A DNA stretch of 43,562 nucleotides. Origin: an uncultured Collinsella sp. (GTDB lineage: Bacteria > Actinomycetota > Coriobacteriia > Coriobacteriales > Coriobacteriaceae). The stretch spans positions 1 to 43,562 of the forward strand of contig CABSYW010000022.1 in NCBI GenBank assembly GCA_902482035.1, written 5' to 3'. The translations under genes and the position numbers were made by a program. Positions 8,133-17,184 of this stretch are shown here, in pieces. The notes under the pieces were generated by a model. The model made no database searches. It was given only the letters and a program-made list of their open reading frames with translations, and had not been told where the DNA came from. Each line of letters opens with the position of its first letter. The first letter of the stretch is position 1.

Positions 8133-9569
8133 ATGAATCAGGTGGAGCAGAGCGTTACCGAGTATGTCGACGAGGTCTGGGAGGACGTCGTCGCCGATAT
8201 CGAGCAGCTGGTGAGTTATCCGTCCGTAGCCGTTGCTGCCGATGCGGAGCCTAGCGCGCCGTTTGGCCGCCCGGTTCGTGATGCGCTCGATTGCGCACTC
8301 GGCATTGCGCAAAAGCTCGGCTACCAGACGAGCGACGACGAGGGCTATGTGGGCATTGCCGATATCCCGGGTCGCGGCGACAAGCAGCTCGCGACCATCT
8401 GCCACGTGGACGTGGTGCCCGCCGGCCCCGGCTGGAACACCGACCCGTTTGCGATGGAGCGTCGCGAGGGCTGGCTGCTCGGCCGTGGCGTGATTGATGA
8501 CAAGGGTCCGGCGGTGTTGTCGCTCTACGCCGGTGCCTACCTGCTCAAGCACGGCATTGTGCCGCGCTATACCTTCCGCGCGCTGCTGGGCTGCGATGAG
8601 GAAGTGGGCATGTCCGACGTTCACCATTATCTGGAGAATCACGCAGACCCCGACTTTTTGTTTACGCCCGATGCCGAGTTCCCGGTCTGCAATGCCGAGA
8701 AGGGCCAGTTTGGGGCGACGTTCGTGAGCCCCAAGATCGACGGCGGGCGCATCGTGTCGTGGAGCGGCTCCGAGGCGAGCAATGCCATTCCGTCGCAGTC
8801 CATCTGCGAGCTCGCGATTGCCGCCGATGAGCTGCCGGCGCCGGTCGAGAATGCTGACCGCCTGGAGATCACGGCTCTCGACAATGGTCATGTGCAGATT
8901 TTCGCCCACGGTATTGGCGGTCACGCCTCGATGCCCGAGGGGACGATCAATGCCGTCGGCCTGATCGTGTCGTATCTGCGCGAGGCCGAGGACGCGTTTG
9001 GTGCCCGCGGCGAGCGCCTGCTGACGCCTGCCGAGCACGAGTTTGTCAAGTTTTTGGCCTTTGTGCATGCGGACGCCTATGGTCGCGGCCTGGGTATCGA
9101 CGCGACGAGCCCGGCGTTTGGCCCGCTCACCTGCAACCCCGGCGTCATCCGCGTGGTGGATGGCCATATCGAGCAGGTCATCGACGTGCGTTTCCCTGAT
9201 AGCACGAGCGCCGATACCATCCGCGAGCAGCTCGAGCCGCTCGTGGGGCGCTTTGACGTGACGTGTCGCCTGGGTCATGCAAAGGTGCCGTTCTCGGTGT
9301 CTGCCGACGATCCGGCCGTGAAGGCGCTTATCGATACCTATAACGAGTTTACGGGCAAGCACGCCGAGCCTTTTGCCATGGGCGGCGGCACGTACGCGCG
9401 CAACTTTGCCCGCGCCGTGTCGTTTGGCCCCGAGGAGACCGGTCTGGAGCTGCCCGCATGGGGCGGCCAGATGCACGGCCCCAACGAGTGCGCCAACGAG
9501 GAACAGCTCAAACAAGCGCTCAAGATCTACATTGTTGCGATCCTCCGTTTGAATGAATTAGAGCTTTAA
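8133..9569 (+). CDS. M20 family dipeptidase (PepV-like)
   Basis: Cytoplasmic dinuclear-zinc dipeptidase of the PepV/Xaa-His type. The 478-residue product matches the family length (~470) and shows the metal ligands in order: H91-x-D93 (ICHVDVVPAGPGW), the bridging Asp in VIDDKGP (121-126), the catalytic E156 in CDEEVGMSD, D180 in FTPDAEFP, and the late His in GQMHGPNE near the C-terminus. The GHASMPEGTINA motif belongs to the lid domain. ATG 8133 follows AAGGAGG; the reading frame stays open further upstream over the HAD gene, but without a start signal. A family A hairpin (9591) terminates it. Confidence 0.9.
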   Translation: MNQVEQSVTEYVDEVWEDVVADIEQLVSYPSVAVAADAEPSAPFGRPVRDALDCALGIAQKLGYQTSDDEGYVGIADIPGRGDKQLATICHVDVVPAGPGWNTDPFAMERREGWLLGRGVIDDKGPAVLSLYAGAYLLKHGIVPRYTFRALLGCDEEVGMSDVHHYLENHADPDFLFTPDAEFPVCNAEKGQFGATFVSPKIDGGRIVSWSGSEASNAIPSQSICELAIAADELPAPVENADRLEITALDNGHVQIFAHGIGGHASMPEGTINAVGLIVSYLREAEDAFGARGERLLTPAEHEFVKFLAFVHADAYGRGLGIDATSPAFGPLTCNPGVIRVVDGHIEQVIDVRFPDSTSADTIREQLEPLVGRFDVTCRLGHAKVPFSVSADDPAVKALIDTYNEFTGKHAEPFAMGGGTYARNFARAVSFGPEETGLELPAWGGQMHGPNECANEEQLKQALKIYIVAILRLNELEL

Positions 9570-9590
9570 GGTTTCGCGGTTTCCCAATCT

Positions 9591-9659
9591 AAGTTGCGGT
9601 GGAATAGTTCCTAGAATGGGCCATTTGATGGCCAAGCAGGAACTATTTCACCGCAACTT
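9591..9659 (+). terminator. family A hairpin, terminator of the dipeptidase gene
   Basis: 22-bp arms: 9591-9612 pairs with 9638-9659 with a single G-U wobble; GGCCA/TGGCC (9619-9623/9629-9633) forms an inner stem. The right arm runs into TTTGTTTTTATT, so it should terminate the plus-strand dipeptidase transcript. The element is clearly homologous to 191-257, including the loop. Confidence 0.75.
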
Positions 9660-9736
9660 TGTTTTTATTGGTGTAAAAGGCGGGTCATGCTTGGTGGCGG
9701 GTTTGTTATTCGTTTGTAAAGGCCGTGCTGCGCTTG

Positions 9737-9764
9737 CGGTAAGGGTCTATCAAATGACCGTAAG
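9737..9764 (+). promoter_or_regulatory. direct repeat upstream of pstS, possible Pho-type site
   Basis: CGGTAAG (9737-9743) and CCGTAAG (9758-9764) are spaced 21 bases start to start, close to two 11-bp units as in PhoP/PhoB boxes. The match to any known consensus is weak; the location, 100 bases before pstS, is the main argument. The remainder of 9660-9863 shows no other clear signal. Confidence 0.25.
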
Positions 9765-9863
9765 AAACCGCAGTTGGCGCTGGTGCTGCCCGATCGGGGT
9801 CGTATCTTTCCAAACAGCAAAGCGGGCAGGGTGCCCGCGAGTCGCATGTATGAAAGGAAGATC

Positions 9864-10805
9864 ATGCTCGATCAGGCTTATTCTCGTCGTCAGTTCCTCG
9901 GCCTCGCTGGTGGTCTTGCCAGCTTCGTGGGCCTCGGCCTCGTTGGCTGCGGTGGCGCGGGTGCTTCCAACGCCGCCGACAAGGGCAGCGCCACTGCCGC
10001 TGCCGAGTCTGTCTCCGGCGAGGTGACCTACGACGGCGCCTCCTCGTTCCAGGCTCTCGTCGAGGCCGCTGCAGAGAAGTTCATGGACGCCAACCCGGAC
10101 GTCTCCGTCTCCGGTTCGGGTAACGGTTCGGGCAAGGGTCTGACCGCTGTCGCCGCCGGCACCGTTACCATCGGTAACTCCGACGTCTTCGCCGAGACCA
10201 AGCTCGAGGCCGACCAGGTCAAGAACCTCGTCGATCACGAGGTCGCCGTCGTGGGCATGGGTCCCGTCGTCTCCAAGAACGTGACGGTCGACGACCTGTC
10301 CCTCGAGCAGCTCAAGGGTATCTTCTCCGGCCAGATCACCAACTGGAAGGAGGTCGGCGGCGACGACGTCAAGATCGTCGTTCTCAACCGCAAGGCCGGC
10401 TCCGGTACTCGCGCCACCTTTGAGGCCGCCGTCTTTGGCGACGAGGCCGTCGACTTTAAGGGCGACGCCGAGCTCGACAAGTCCGGCGACGTCCAGACTC
10501 AGATGTCCAGCACCGACAACGCCATCTCCTATCTCGACTTCTCGCACTTCGACGACTCAAAGTTCAACGCCATCAAGGTCGAGGGCGTCGAGCCCAAGAG
10601 CAAGAATGTCACCGACGACTCCTTCAAGATCTGGGCTACCGAGCACATGTACTGCTCCAAGGACGCTGACGAGGCTACCAAGGCCTTCCTTGAGTTCATG
10701 CTCTCCGACGACGTCCAGGGCAAGCTCGTCGAGGAGCAGGGCTTTACCCCTGTCTCTGCCATGAAGGTCGTCAAGGACGCCAGCGGCAAGGTCTCCGCTA
10801 AATAA
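9864..10805 (+). CDS. pstS: phosphate ABC transporter substrate-binding lipoprotein
   Basis: Captures phosphate outside the membrane and delivers it to PstCA. The 313-residue precursor starts at ATG 9864 behind GAAAGGAAG. It combines a twin-arginine motif S7-R-R-Q-F-L-G with a lipobox LVGC (C29), so it looks like a Tat-exported lipoprotein. Mature features fit PBP-like family members: ASSFQALVEAAAEKF, GSGNGSGKGL and the phosphate-site loop RKAGSGTRATFE. Strong use of GTC/GAC/CTC codons suggests high expression. First gene of pstSCAB; pstC begins 25 bases downstream. Confidence 0.95.
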   Translation: MLDQAYSRRQFLGLAGGLASFVGLGLVGCGGAGASNAADKGSATAAAESVSGEVTYDGASSFQALVEAAAEKFMDANPDVSVSGSGNGSGKGLTAVAAGTVTIGNSDVFAETKLEADQVKNLVDHEVAVVGMGPVVSKNVTVDDLSLEQLKGIFSGQITNWKEVGGDDVKIVVLNRKAGSGTRATFEAAVFGDEAVDFKGDAELDKSGDVQTQMSSTDNAISYLDFSHFDDSKFNAIKVEGVEPKSKNVTDDSFKIWATEHMYCSKDADEATKAFLEFMLSDDVQGKLVEEQGFTPVSAMKVVKDASGKVSAK

Positions 10806-10830
10806 GTAATCGCCCCCGGAAAGGTTTGCA

Positions 10831-11739
10831 ATGGCAAAACAGCTGCCAAAGCGCGACCTTGAGAACGTTGGCCTGGGCGTCACGGGCGCGTGCGTAGCGC
10901 TCGTGACGCTTGTCGTTGCCGCGCTCATCTTTATGGTCGCCCAAAAGGGCCTCTCGGCTTTTGTCAAGGACGGCGTCTCGGTCGTCGAGTTCTTCACCGG
11001 CACCAAGTGGGACCTGGCCAACACGGCCAAAAACGGCCTGCCCTACACCGGCGCCCTGCCCCTGATCGTCACCTCGTTTGCGGTCATGGCGCTCTCCACG
11101 CTTATCGCGCTGCCCATCGCCATCGGCTCTGCCATCTTTGCGGTCGAGATCCAACCCAAATTTGGCTCCAAGGTCTTTCAGCCGCTTATTGAGCTTTTGA
11201 CCGGCATTCCCTCGGTCGTCTTTGGCCTGATCGGCTTTCACGTGGTCGTCGGTCTTATGAAGAGCGTTTTCCACGTGAGCACGGGCCTAGGCATCTTGCC
11301 CGGCGCCATCGTGCTGGCCGTCATGATCCTGCCGACCATGACCACGCTTTCGGTCGATGGCCTGCGCGCTGTGCCCGATAGCTACCGCCAGGGCTCGCTC
11401 GCGCTGGGCTACACCCGCTGGCAGACCATCTGGCACGTGGTGCTCAAGTCCGCCATGCCGTCGCTCATGACTGCAGTCATCCTTGGCATGACGCGCGCCT
11501 TTGGCGAGACGCTCGCCGTGCGTATGGTTATCGGCGGCATCGAGGCCATGCCGACGTCGCTGCTGTCGCCGGCCTCGACCATCACCACCACGCTCACCAC
11601 GTCCATGGCGGTCTATGCCGAGGGCTCGGCCCAGGACGACGTCCTGTGGGCACTCGGTCTGCTGCTGATGGGCATGAGCCTCATCTTCATCCTGATCATC
11701 CACCTTATCGGCCGCAAGGGGGCGAAGGCTCGTGGCTAG
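10831..11739 (+). CDS. pstC: phosphate ABC transporter permease
   Basis: One of two inner-membrane channel subunits of the PstSCAB importer. The 302-residue protein has six predicted hydrophobic segments (first at ~12-35, last at ~268-293) and the permease EAA-type loop (DSYRQGSLALGYTRWQTIWHVVLKSAMPSLMTAVILGMTRAFGETLAVRM region) that contacts PstB. GGAAAGG precedes ATG 10831. Its last eight bases overlap the pstA start, implying coupled translation. Confidence 0.95.
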   Translation: MAKQLPKRDLENVGLGVTGACVALVTLVVAALIFMVAQKGLSAFVKDGVSVVEFFTGTKWDLANTAKNGLPYTGALPLIVTSFAVMALSTLIALPIAIGSAIFAVEIQPKFGSKVFQPLIELLTGIPSVVFGLIGFHVVVGLMKSVFHVSTGLGILPGAIVLAVMILPTMTTLSVDGLRAVPDSYRQGSLALGYTRWQTIWHVVLKSAMPSLMTAVILGMTRAFGETLAVRMVIGGIEAMPTSLLSPASTITTTLTTSMAVYAEGSAQDDVLWALGLLLMGMSLIFILIIHLIGRKGAKARG

Positions 11740-12654
11740 CACGCGTATCCACATCGACGAGGCGAGGCTCGGGCGTGTCCAAAAGCAGGACCGCTTCGCC
11801 ACGGGCGTGTTGACGGCGATCGTCGCCATCGTCATGCTCATCGTCGTCTCCATGGTGGCCTATATCCTGTTCGAGGGCATCTCGACGCTGTTCCAGCCGG
11901 GTTTTCTCACGCAGCCGTCGCGCGCCAACGGAACTCAGGGCGGCGTACTCTACCAGCTGTTCGACTCGTTCTATCTGCTGCTGATCACCCTGATCATCTC
12001 GGTGCCCATCAGCCTGGGCAGCGCGGTCTTTTTGGTTGAGTACGCGCCGGACGGTCCCATCCGCGACATCGCTTCCACCGCCATCGAGACGCTGTCCTCG
12101 CTGCCTTCCATCGTTGTCGGCATGTTCGGTTTCCTGGTGTTCTCGGTGCAGCTGGGCTGGAAGTACTCCATCATCTCCGGCGCCGTCGCGCTCACCATGT
12201 TCAACATTCCCATTCTGGTGCGCGTGATCCAGCAGGCGCTCGAGGACGTGCCGCAGGCCCAGCGCGATGCGTGCCTGGCCATGGGCCTTACCCGCTGGGA
12301 GGCCACGCTGCACATCCTGATCCCCGAGGCCATGCCTGCCATCGTGACCGGCATCGTGCTTTCGGCCGGCCGCGTGTTTGGCGAGGCCGCGGCACTGCTC
12401 TTTACCTCGGGCATGAGCTCGCCGGTGCGTTTGAACTTCTTGAGCTTTAACCTGTCGAGCCCCACCTGCGCTTGGAACGTGTTCCGCCCCGGTGAGTCGC
12501 TCGCCGTGCACATCTACAAGATTTACGGCGAGGGCAGCCCCGAGGCCCAGCAGATCGTTTGGGGCACCGCTGCACTGCTGATGATCTGCGTGCTGCTGTT
12601 TAACATAGTTGCCCGTATCGTGGGCAAGCAACTGGCAAGGAAGATGACGGCCGA

Positions 12655-12658
<4 letters not shown>
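11732..12658 (+). CDS. pstA: phosphate ABC transporter permease
   Basis: Partner permease of PstC, 308 residues, with six hydrophobic segments and the cytoplasmic loop DVPQAQRDACLAMGLTRWEATLHILIPEAMPAIVTG that docks on PstB. It begins at a GTG (11732) inside the end of pstC, preceded by AAGGGGG; no better ATG exists near. Its stop overlaps the pstB start (ATGA), so the three genes are translationally linked. Confidence 0.94.
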
Positions 12659-13527
<869 letters not shown>

Positions 13528-13582
13528 TCCGGGACATGCTTGAGGCCCGTGGCGGCTATGGTTGCCGCGGGACTGATTGGAG

Positions 13583-13621
13583 AGGCGGGTCATCTCTTTT
13601 GCGAGATGGCCCGCCTTTTTG
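13583..13621 (+). terminator. intrinsic terminator of pstSCAB
   Basis: GGCGGGTCATCTC (13584-13596) pairs with GAGATGGCCCGCC (13603-13615) with one G-U, followed by TTTTTGTG. It lies 56 bases after the pstB stop. TATCAT at about 13650 may be the -10 of the next gene. Confidence 0.85.
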
Positions 13622-13690
13622 TGTCGCGTACGGCCCGCCTTTTCGCTGCTATCATGGACAACGTTGAATTTCTACGAAGGAGCAGGGCAT

Positions 13691-15550
13691 ATGGCGATTC
13701 TTTTGGGATGCGATTCCGTCAGCCTAGAGTTTCCCACTAAGCATATTTTCGATAGCGTGACGCTCGGCGTGGGCGAGGGCGACCGTATTGGCATCGTCGG
13801 CAAAAACGGCGACGGCAAGTCGACGCTGCTGAGCGTACTCGCGGGCACGCTGGAGCCCGACGATGGCCGCGTGACGCATCGCCGCGGCACCACGATCGGT
13901 CTGCTCGGCCAAAAGGACCAACTTGTCGACACCGATACCGTGCATCATGCCGTCGTGGGCGACACGCCCGAGTACGAGTGGGCGTCGAGCCCGCGTACGC
14001 GCCAGATTCTGGCTGGCCTTATTAGCGATGTGCCCTGGGAGGGCACGGTGGGCGAGCTTTCGGGCGGCCAGCGCCGCCGCGTGGACCTCGCGCGCCTGCT
14101 GATCGGCGACTACGACGTGCTCATGCTCGACGAGCCCACCAACCACCTGGACATGCGCACCATCAACTGGCTCGCGCGTCACTTAAAGGCCCGCTGGCAG
14201 CGCGGTCAGGGCGCCATGCTCGTGGTCACGCACGATCGCTGGTTCTTGGACGAGGTCTGCACCAGCATGTGGGAGGTCCACGACGGCCAGGTCGACCCCT
14301 TCGAGGGCGGCTACTCGGCATATATCCTTCAGCGCGTAGAGCGCGACCGCATGGCCGCCGTCACCGAGGAGCGCCGCCGCAACATGGCGCGCAAGGAGCT
14401 CGCGTGGCTGAGCCGCGGCGCCCAGGCTCGTTCCACCAAGCCCAAGTTTCGCGTTGAGGCTGCTCGCGAGCTGATCGCCGACGTGCCGCCCGTGCGCGAC
14501 GAGCTGGAGCTCAAGCGCCTCGCCGTGAGCCGCCTAGGCAAGCAGGTCATCGACGTGATCGACGTTGATGCCGGCTATGCGGATACCGACGGCGCGCCCA
14601 AGCAGGTGCTCTCCGACGTGACCTGGCTTATCGGCGCGGGCGACCGCTATGGTCTTTTGGGCGAGAACGGCGCCGGCAAGTCGACCTTGCTCGATGTGAT
14701 TCAGGGCAAGATTGCGCCCACGCGCGGCCGCGTGAAGATTGGCCAGACAGTGCGCTTTGGCGTGCTGTCGCAGCAGCTCGAGGAGCTCGAGCCCTACATG
14801 GGCGACACGATCCGCGAGGTGCTGAGCAACTATAAGAAGTATTACGTCATCGACGGCAAGGAGACCGCTCCCGAGAAGCTTTGCGAGCGCCTGGGCTTTA
14901 CGACGCAGCAGCTCTGGAGCCGCATCGGCGACCTTTCGGGCGGCCAGCGCCGTCGCCTGTCGCTGCTGCTGACAATCCTGGACGAGCCCAACGTGCTTAT
15001 CCTGGACGAGCCGGGCAACGACCTGGATACCGATATGCTCGCGATTGTCGAGGACCTGCTCGATGGCTGGCCCGGCACGTTGATTCTGGTGACGCACGAC
15101 CGTTTCCTCATGGAGCGCGTGACCGACCAACAGTGGGCACTGCTTGACGGCCACCTGACGCATATGCCCGGCGGCGTCGATCAGTACCTGCGCCTGTGCA
15201 ACGCCACCGCCGAGGGCGAGCCCGTGGGCGCGCCGAGTGCCAAGACCGGCACGTTCGACACCGGTGCCGCAGCGGTTGCGGCCGAAAAGCCTAAGACGAG
15301 CGGGCAGCCCAACGGTCTTTCCAACGCCGAACGCCAGAAGCTCCGCCGCGAGGTGAGCTCGCTCGAGCGCAAGATGGAGACGCAGCGCGCTCGCGTGGAG
15401 GAGGCCGAGGCCGCCATGGCCCAGGTCGATCCCACCAACTACACGGCGCTGGGCGAGCAGCAGGCAAAGATCGACGAGGCCCACGCCGCCATGGACGAGC
15501 TGGAGATGGCGTGGCTCGAGGCGAGCGAAAAGCTCGAGGGCGAGGAGTAG
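13691..15550 (+). CDS. ABC-F family ATPase, Uup type
   Basis: Cytoplasmic twin-ABC protein that acts on ribosomes rather than in transport. The 619-residue product has domain 1 with Walker A GKNGDGKST and LSGGQRRRVDLARLL/LMLDEPTNHLD, a positively charged linker (ARKELAWLSRGAQARSTKPKFR), domain 2 with GENGAGKST and LSGGQRRRLSLLL/LILDEPGNDLD, and a C-terminal Gln/Glu-rich coiled coil (~560-615) typical of Uup. The second Walker B region reads DEPGNDLD where DEPTNDLD is usual. ATG 13691 follows AAGGAG by eight bases; the 38 codons upstream are an open but unlikely extension. The HAD gene starts six bases after its stop. Confidence 0.9.
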   Translation: MAILLGCDSVSLEFPTKHIFDSVTLGVGEGDRIGIVGKNGDGKSTLLSVLAGTLEPDDGRVTHRRGTTIGLLGQKDQLVDTDTVHHAVVGDTPEYEWASSPRTRQILAGLISDVPWEGTVGELSGGQRRRVDLARLLIGDYDVLMLDEPTNHLDMRTINWLARHLKARWQRGQGAMLVVTHDRWFLDEVCTSMWEVHDGQVDPFEGGYSAYILQRVERDRMAAVTEERRRNMARKELAWLSRGAQARSTKPKFRVEAARELIADVPPVRDELELKRLAVSRLGKQVIDVIDVDAGYADTDGAPKQVLSDVTWLIGAGDRYGLLGENGAGKSTLLDVIQGKIAPTRGRVKIGQTVRFGVLSQQLEELEPYMGDTIREVLSNYKKYYVIDGKETAPEKLCERLGFTTQQLWSRIGDLSGGQRRRLSLLLTILDEPNVLILDEPGNDLDTDMLAIVEDLLDGWPGTLILVTHDRFLMERVTDQQWALLDGHLTHMPGGVDQYLRLCNATAEGEPVGAPSAKTGTFDTGAAAVAAEKPKTSGQPNGLSNAERQKLRREVSSLERKMETQRARVEEAEAAMAQVDPTNYTALGEQQAKIDEAHAAMDELEMAWLEASEKLEGEE

Positions 15551-15556
15551 ACGAGG

Positions 15557-16327
15557 ATGATCAAAGCCGCGTTTTTCGATATCGACGGCACGCTGCTGAG
15601 CTTTAAGACCCACCGGATTCCGGCGTCGGCGCAGCAGGTGCTCGACAGCTTTCACGAGCAGGGGATTGCGTGCGTGATCGCCACGGGCCGTCCGACCTAC
15701 CAGATGCCCGATTGGCTGTTCAACTTGGGCTGGGATGCGTACATTACGCTCTCGGGCCAGCACTGCTTTGATGCCGAGGGGGTTTACCGTAGCTGTCCGA
15801 TTGATCCGGACGACGTTGCGGTGATTGTGGACCAGGTGGCGCAGGGGCGCTACGACTCGCTGTGCATGCAGGGCGAGAACTCGTTTGTGAACCGCCTGTC
15901 CGAGCGCGTGGTGACGGCTGGCAGCAACGCGGGAATCGTCTATCACGAGGAGCCGTTTGAGCACGCCTTTGACGCACCGGTCTACCAGTTTTGCGCCTTT
16001 GTTGATCCGGCCGACGAGCATGTCGTGACCGATGCGGTGTCGCATTCGCTCACTACACGCTGGTGTGATCTGTTCTGCGATATTATTCCGGCCAACGGCG
16101 GTAAGAACCTGGGCGTGGCGGCGACGCTGGAGCGCCTAGGCATCGATGCGAGCGAGGCGATCGCCTTTGGCGACGGCGAGAACGACCTGTCGATGTTCTC
16201 GGCCGTGGGCACAAGCGTGGCCATGGGCAACGCGCAGGAGACCGTAAAGGCCGCAGCGACCTACGTTACGACCGCCGTAGACGATGACGGCATCTACAAC
16301 GCCGCGAAGCACTTTGGCCTGATCTAG
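15557..16327 (+). CDS. Cof-type HAD-IIB phosphatase
   Basis: Sugar- or cofactor-phosphate phosphatase of the Cof/YidA group. The 256-residue product shows FFDIDGTLLSF (7-17), motif II ATGRP, K in GGKNLGV and the metal motif GDGENDLSMF; a large C2-type cap lies between motifs II and III. It is six bases downstream of the ABC-F gene and probably cotranscribed. The substrate is not predictable; members often act on flavin or sugar phosphates. Confidence 0.88.
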   Translation: MIKAAFFDIDGTLLSFKTHRIPASAQQVLDSFHEQGIACVIATGRPTYQMPDWLFNLGWDAYITLSGQHCFDAEGVYRSCPIDPDDVAVIVDQVAQGRYDSLCMQGENSFVNRLSERVVTAGSNAGIVYHEEPFEHAFDAPVYQFCAFVDPADEHVVTDAVSHSLTTRWCDLFCDIIPANGGKNLGVAATLERLGIDASEAIAFGDGENDLSMFSAVGTSVAMGNAQETVKAAATYVTTAVDDDGIYNAAKHFGLI

Positions 16328-16333
16328 CTGCGG

Positions 16334-16385
16334 GCCGGTACCCGGCACCTGGGGACACTCCTTGAGGAGCGTCCCCATTTTGTTT
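16334..16385 (+). terminator. terminator with family C phrase
   Basis: GGGGACACTCC (16351-16361) pairs with GGAGCGTCCCC (16366-16376) with one mismatch, then ATTTTGTTTT. The phrase GGCACCTGGGGACACTCCTT (16344-16363) also occurs at 121-140. A GCCGG-TAC-CCGGC stem precedes it. Confidence 0.7.
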
Positions 16386-16410
16386 TCGTCCCGCACGTTT
16401 TGTGAAACAC

Positions 16411-16490
16411 GGCTAACTTTTAGGCAAAGTAGTAAGACATGGGCAACTTTTGCGGTAAAGTAAATCAAGCAAAAGTATCTAAAGGCTAAC
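16411..16490 (+). promoter_or_regulatory. tandem operator-like repeats upstream of the DtxR/MntR-like gene
   Basis: Two similar dyads, ACTTT-N5-AAAGT (16416-16430) and ACTTT-N6-AAAGT (16446-16461), are spaced about three helical turns apart. GGCTAAC occurs twice (16411-16417, 16484-16490) and matches the right half of the DtxR/IdeR consensus. ACTTTTGC/GCAAAAGT (16446-16453/16469-16476) forms a further dyad. The layout suggests metal-dependent autoregulation, but the binding protein is inferred. Confidence 0.45.
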
Positions 16491-16515
16491 TAGAAGCCAT
16501 CGCGAAAGGCGGCCC

Positions 16516-16905
16516 ATGGCCCTGCGTGAATCCGGAGAAGACTATCTCGAATCGATCTACGTGCTGTCGCAGCACCAAGGCACGGTACGCTCAATCGACG
16601 TCGCCGAATACTTGGGTGTGACCAAGGCAAGCGTCTCCAAGGCCATGGCGACCCTGGAGAGCAACGGCTACGTGGAGATGGGCAAACGCGATGTGCATCT
16701 GACGGAACGCGGTCTTGAGGTTGCCCGTCAAATGTGGGAGCGCCATTGCTTTTTTGTGGGGCTGCTAGAGGATGCCGGCGTTGCGCCCGAGGTTGCCTCG
16801 CAAGAGGGCTGCCACATGGAGCATTGCCTGAGCGAGGAGAGCTTCGAGAAGCTAAGGTCGATGCTGGGACGGGAAGATGTAGCGGGTCCAACAACAGAAG
16901 CCTAA
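16516..16905 (+). CDS. DtxR/MntR-family metal-dependent repressor
   Basis: Iron- or manganese-responsive transcription factor of 129 residues. The N-terminal winged helix (ESGEDYLESIYVLSQHQGTVRSIDVAEYLGVTKASVSKAMATLESNGYVEM) is typical, followed by LTERGLEVA and the metal-binding dimerisation helices with HCFF, E and C98-H-M-E-H102 (EGCHMEHCLSEESFEKL). It has no C-terminal SH3-like domain, so it is closer in form to MntR/TroR than to full DtxR. GAAAGG lies upstream of ATG 16516. Possible targets in the window are its own promoter and the iron-box-like site at 25593; both are inference. Confidence 0.85.
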   Translation: MALRESGEDYLESIYVLSQHQGTVRSIDVAEYLGVTKASVSKAMATLESNGYVEMGKRDVHLTERGLEVARQMWERHCFFVGLLEDAGVAPEVASQEGCHMEHCLSEESFEKLRSMLGREDVAGPTTEA

Positions 16906-17041
16906 CTGACCCACAGTAGCGCGGAGTTCACGCAAAGCGCGAACCAGCGACCGGGACCAGCGGCCCTTTCGGCCAAGTCCATTTCAGCAAAGGAACCCCG
17001 CCAGCAAGCGATGCCCAAGAACTGCCAGCTACGTCACCGCA

Positions 17042-17168
17042 GGCCGGGGCCGGGCTTGGTTTTGAAAACACTCCGCAGCGCGAGGCCCGTCTTTCCGTTG
17101 CTCCGCAGGAGCAGGAAAGACGGGCCTCGCGCGCGAGGACGTTTTCAAAACCAAGCCCGGCCCCGGCC
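17042..17168. repeat. 127-bp triple-nested inverted repeat between convergent genes
   Basis: Three concentric stems: 28-bp perfect outer arms (17042-17069 with 17141-17168), 19-bp perfect middle arms (17078-17096 with 17114-17132) and a GCTCC/GGAGC tip (17100-17104/17108-17112). The unpaired interior segments are eight bases on each side. The element lies between the convergent DtxR-like and P-type ATPase genes and could terminate both, though neither side has a long T-run. The rest of 16906-17184 shows nothing else. Confidence 0.8.
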
Positions 17169-17184
17169 GGACAGCCCACGAACG

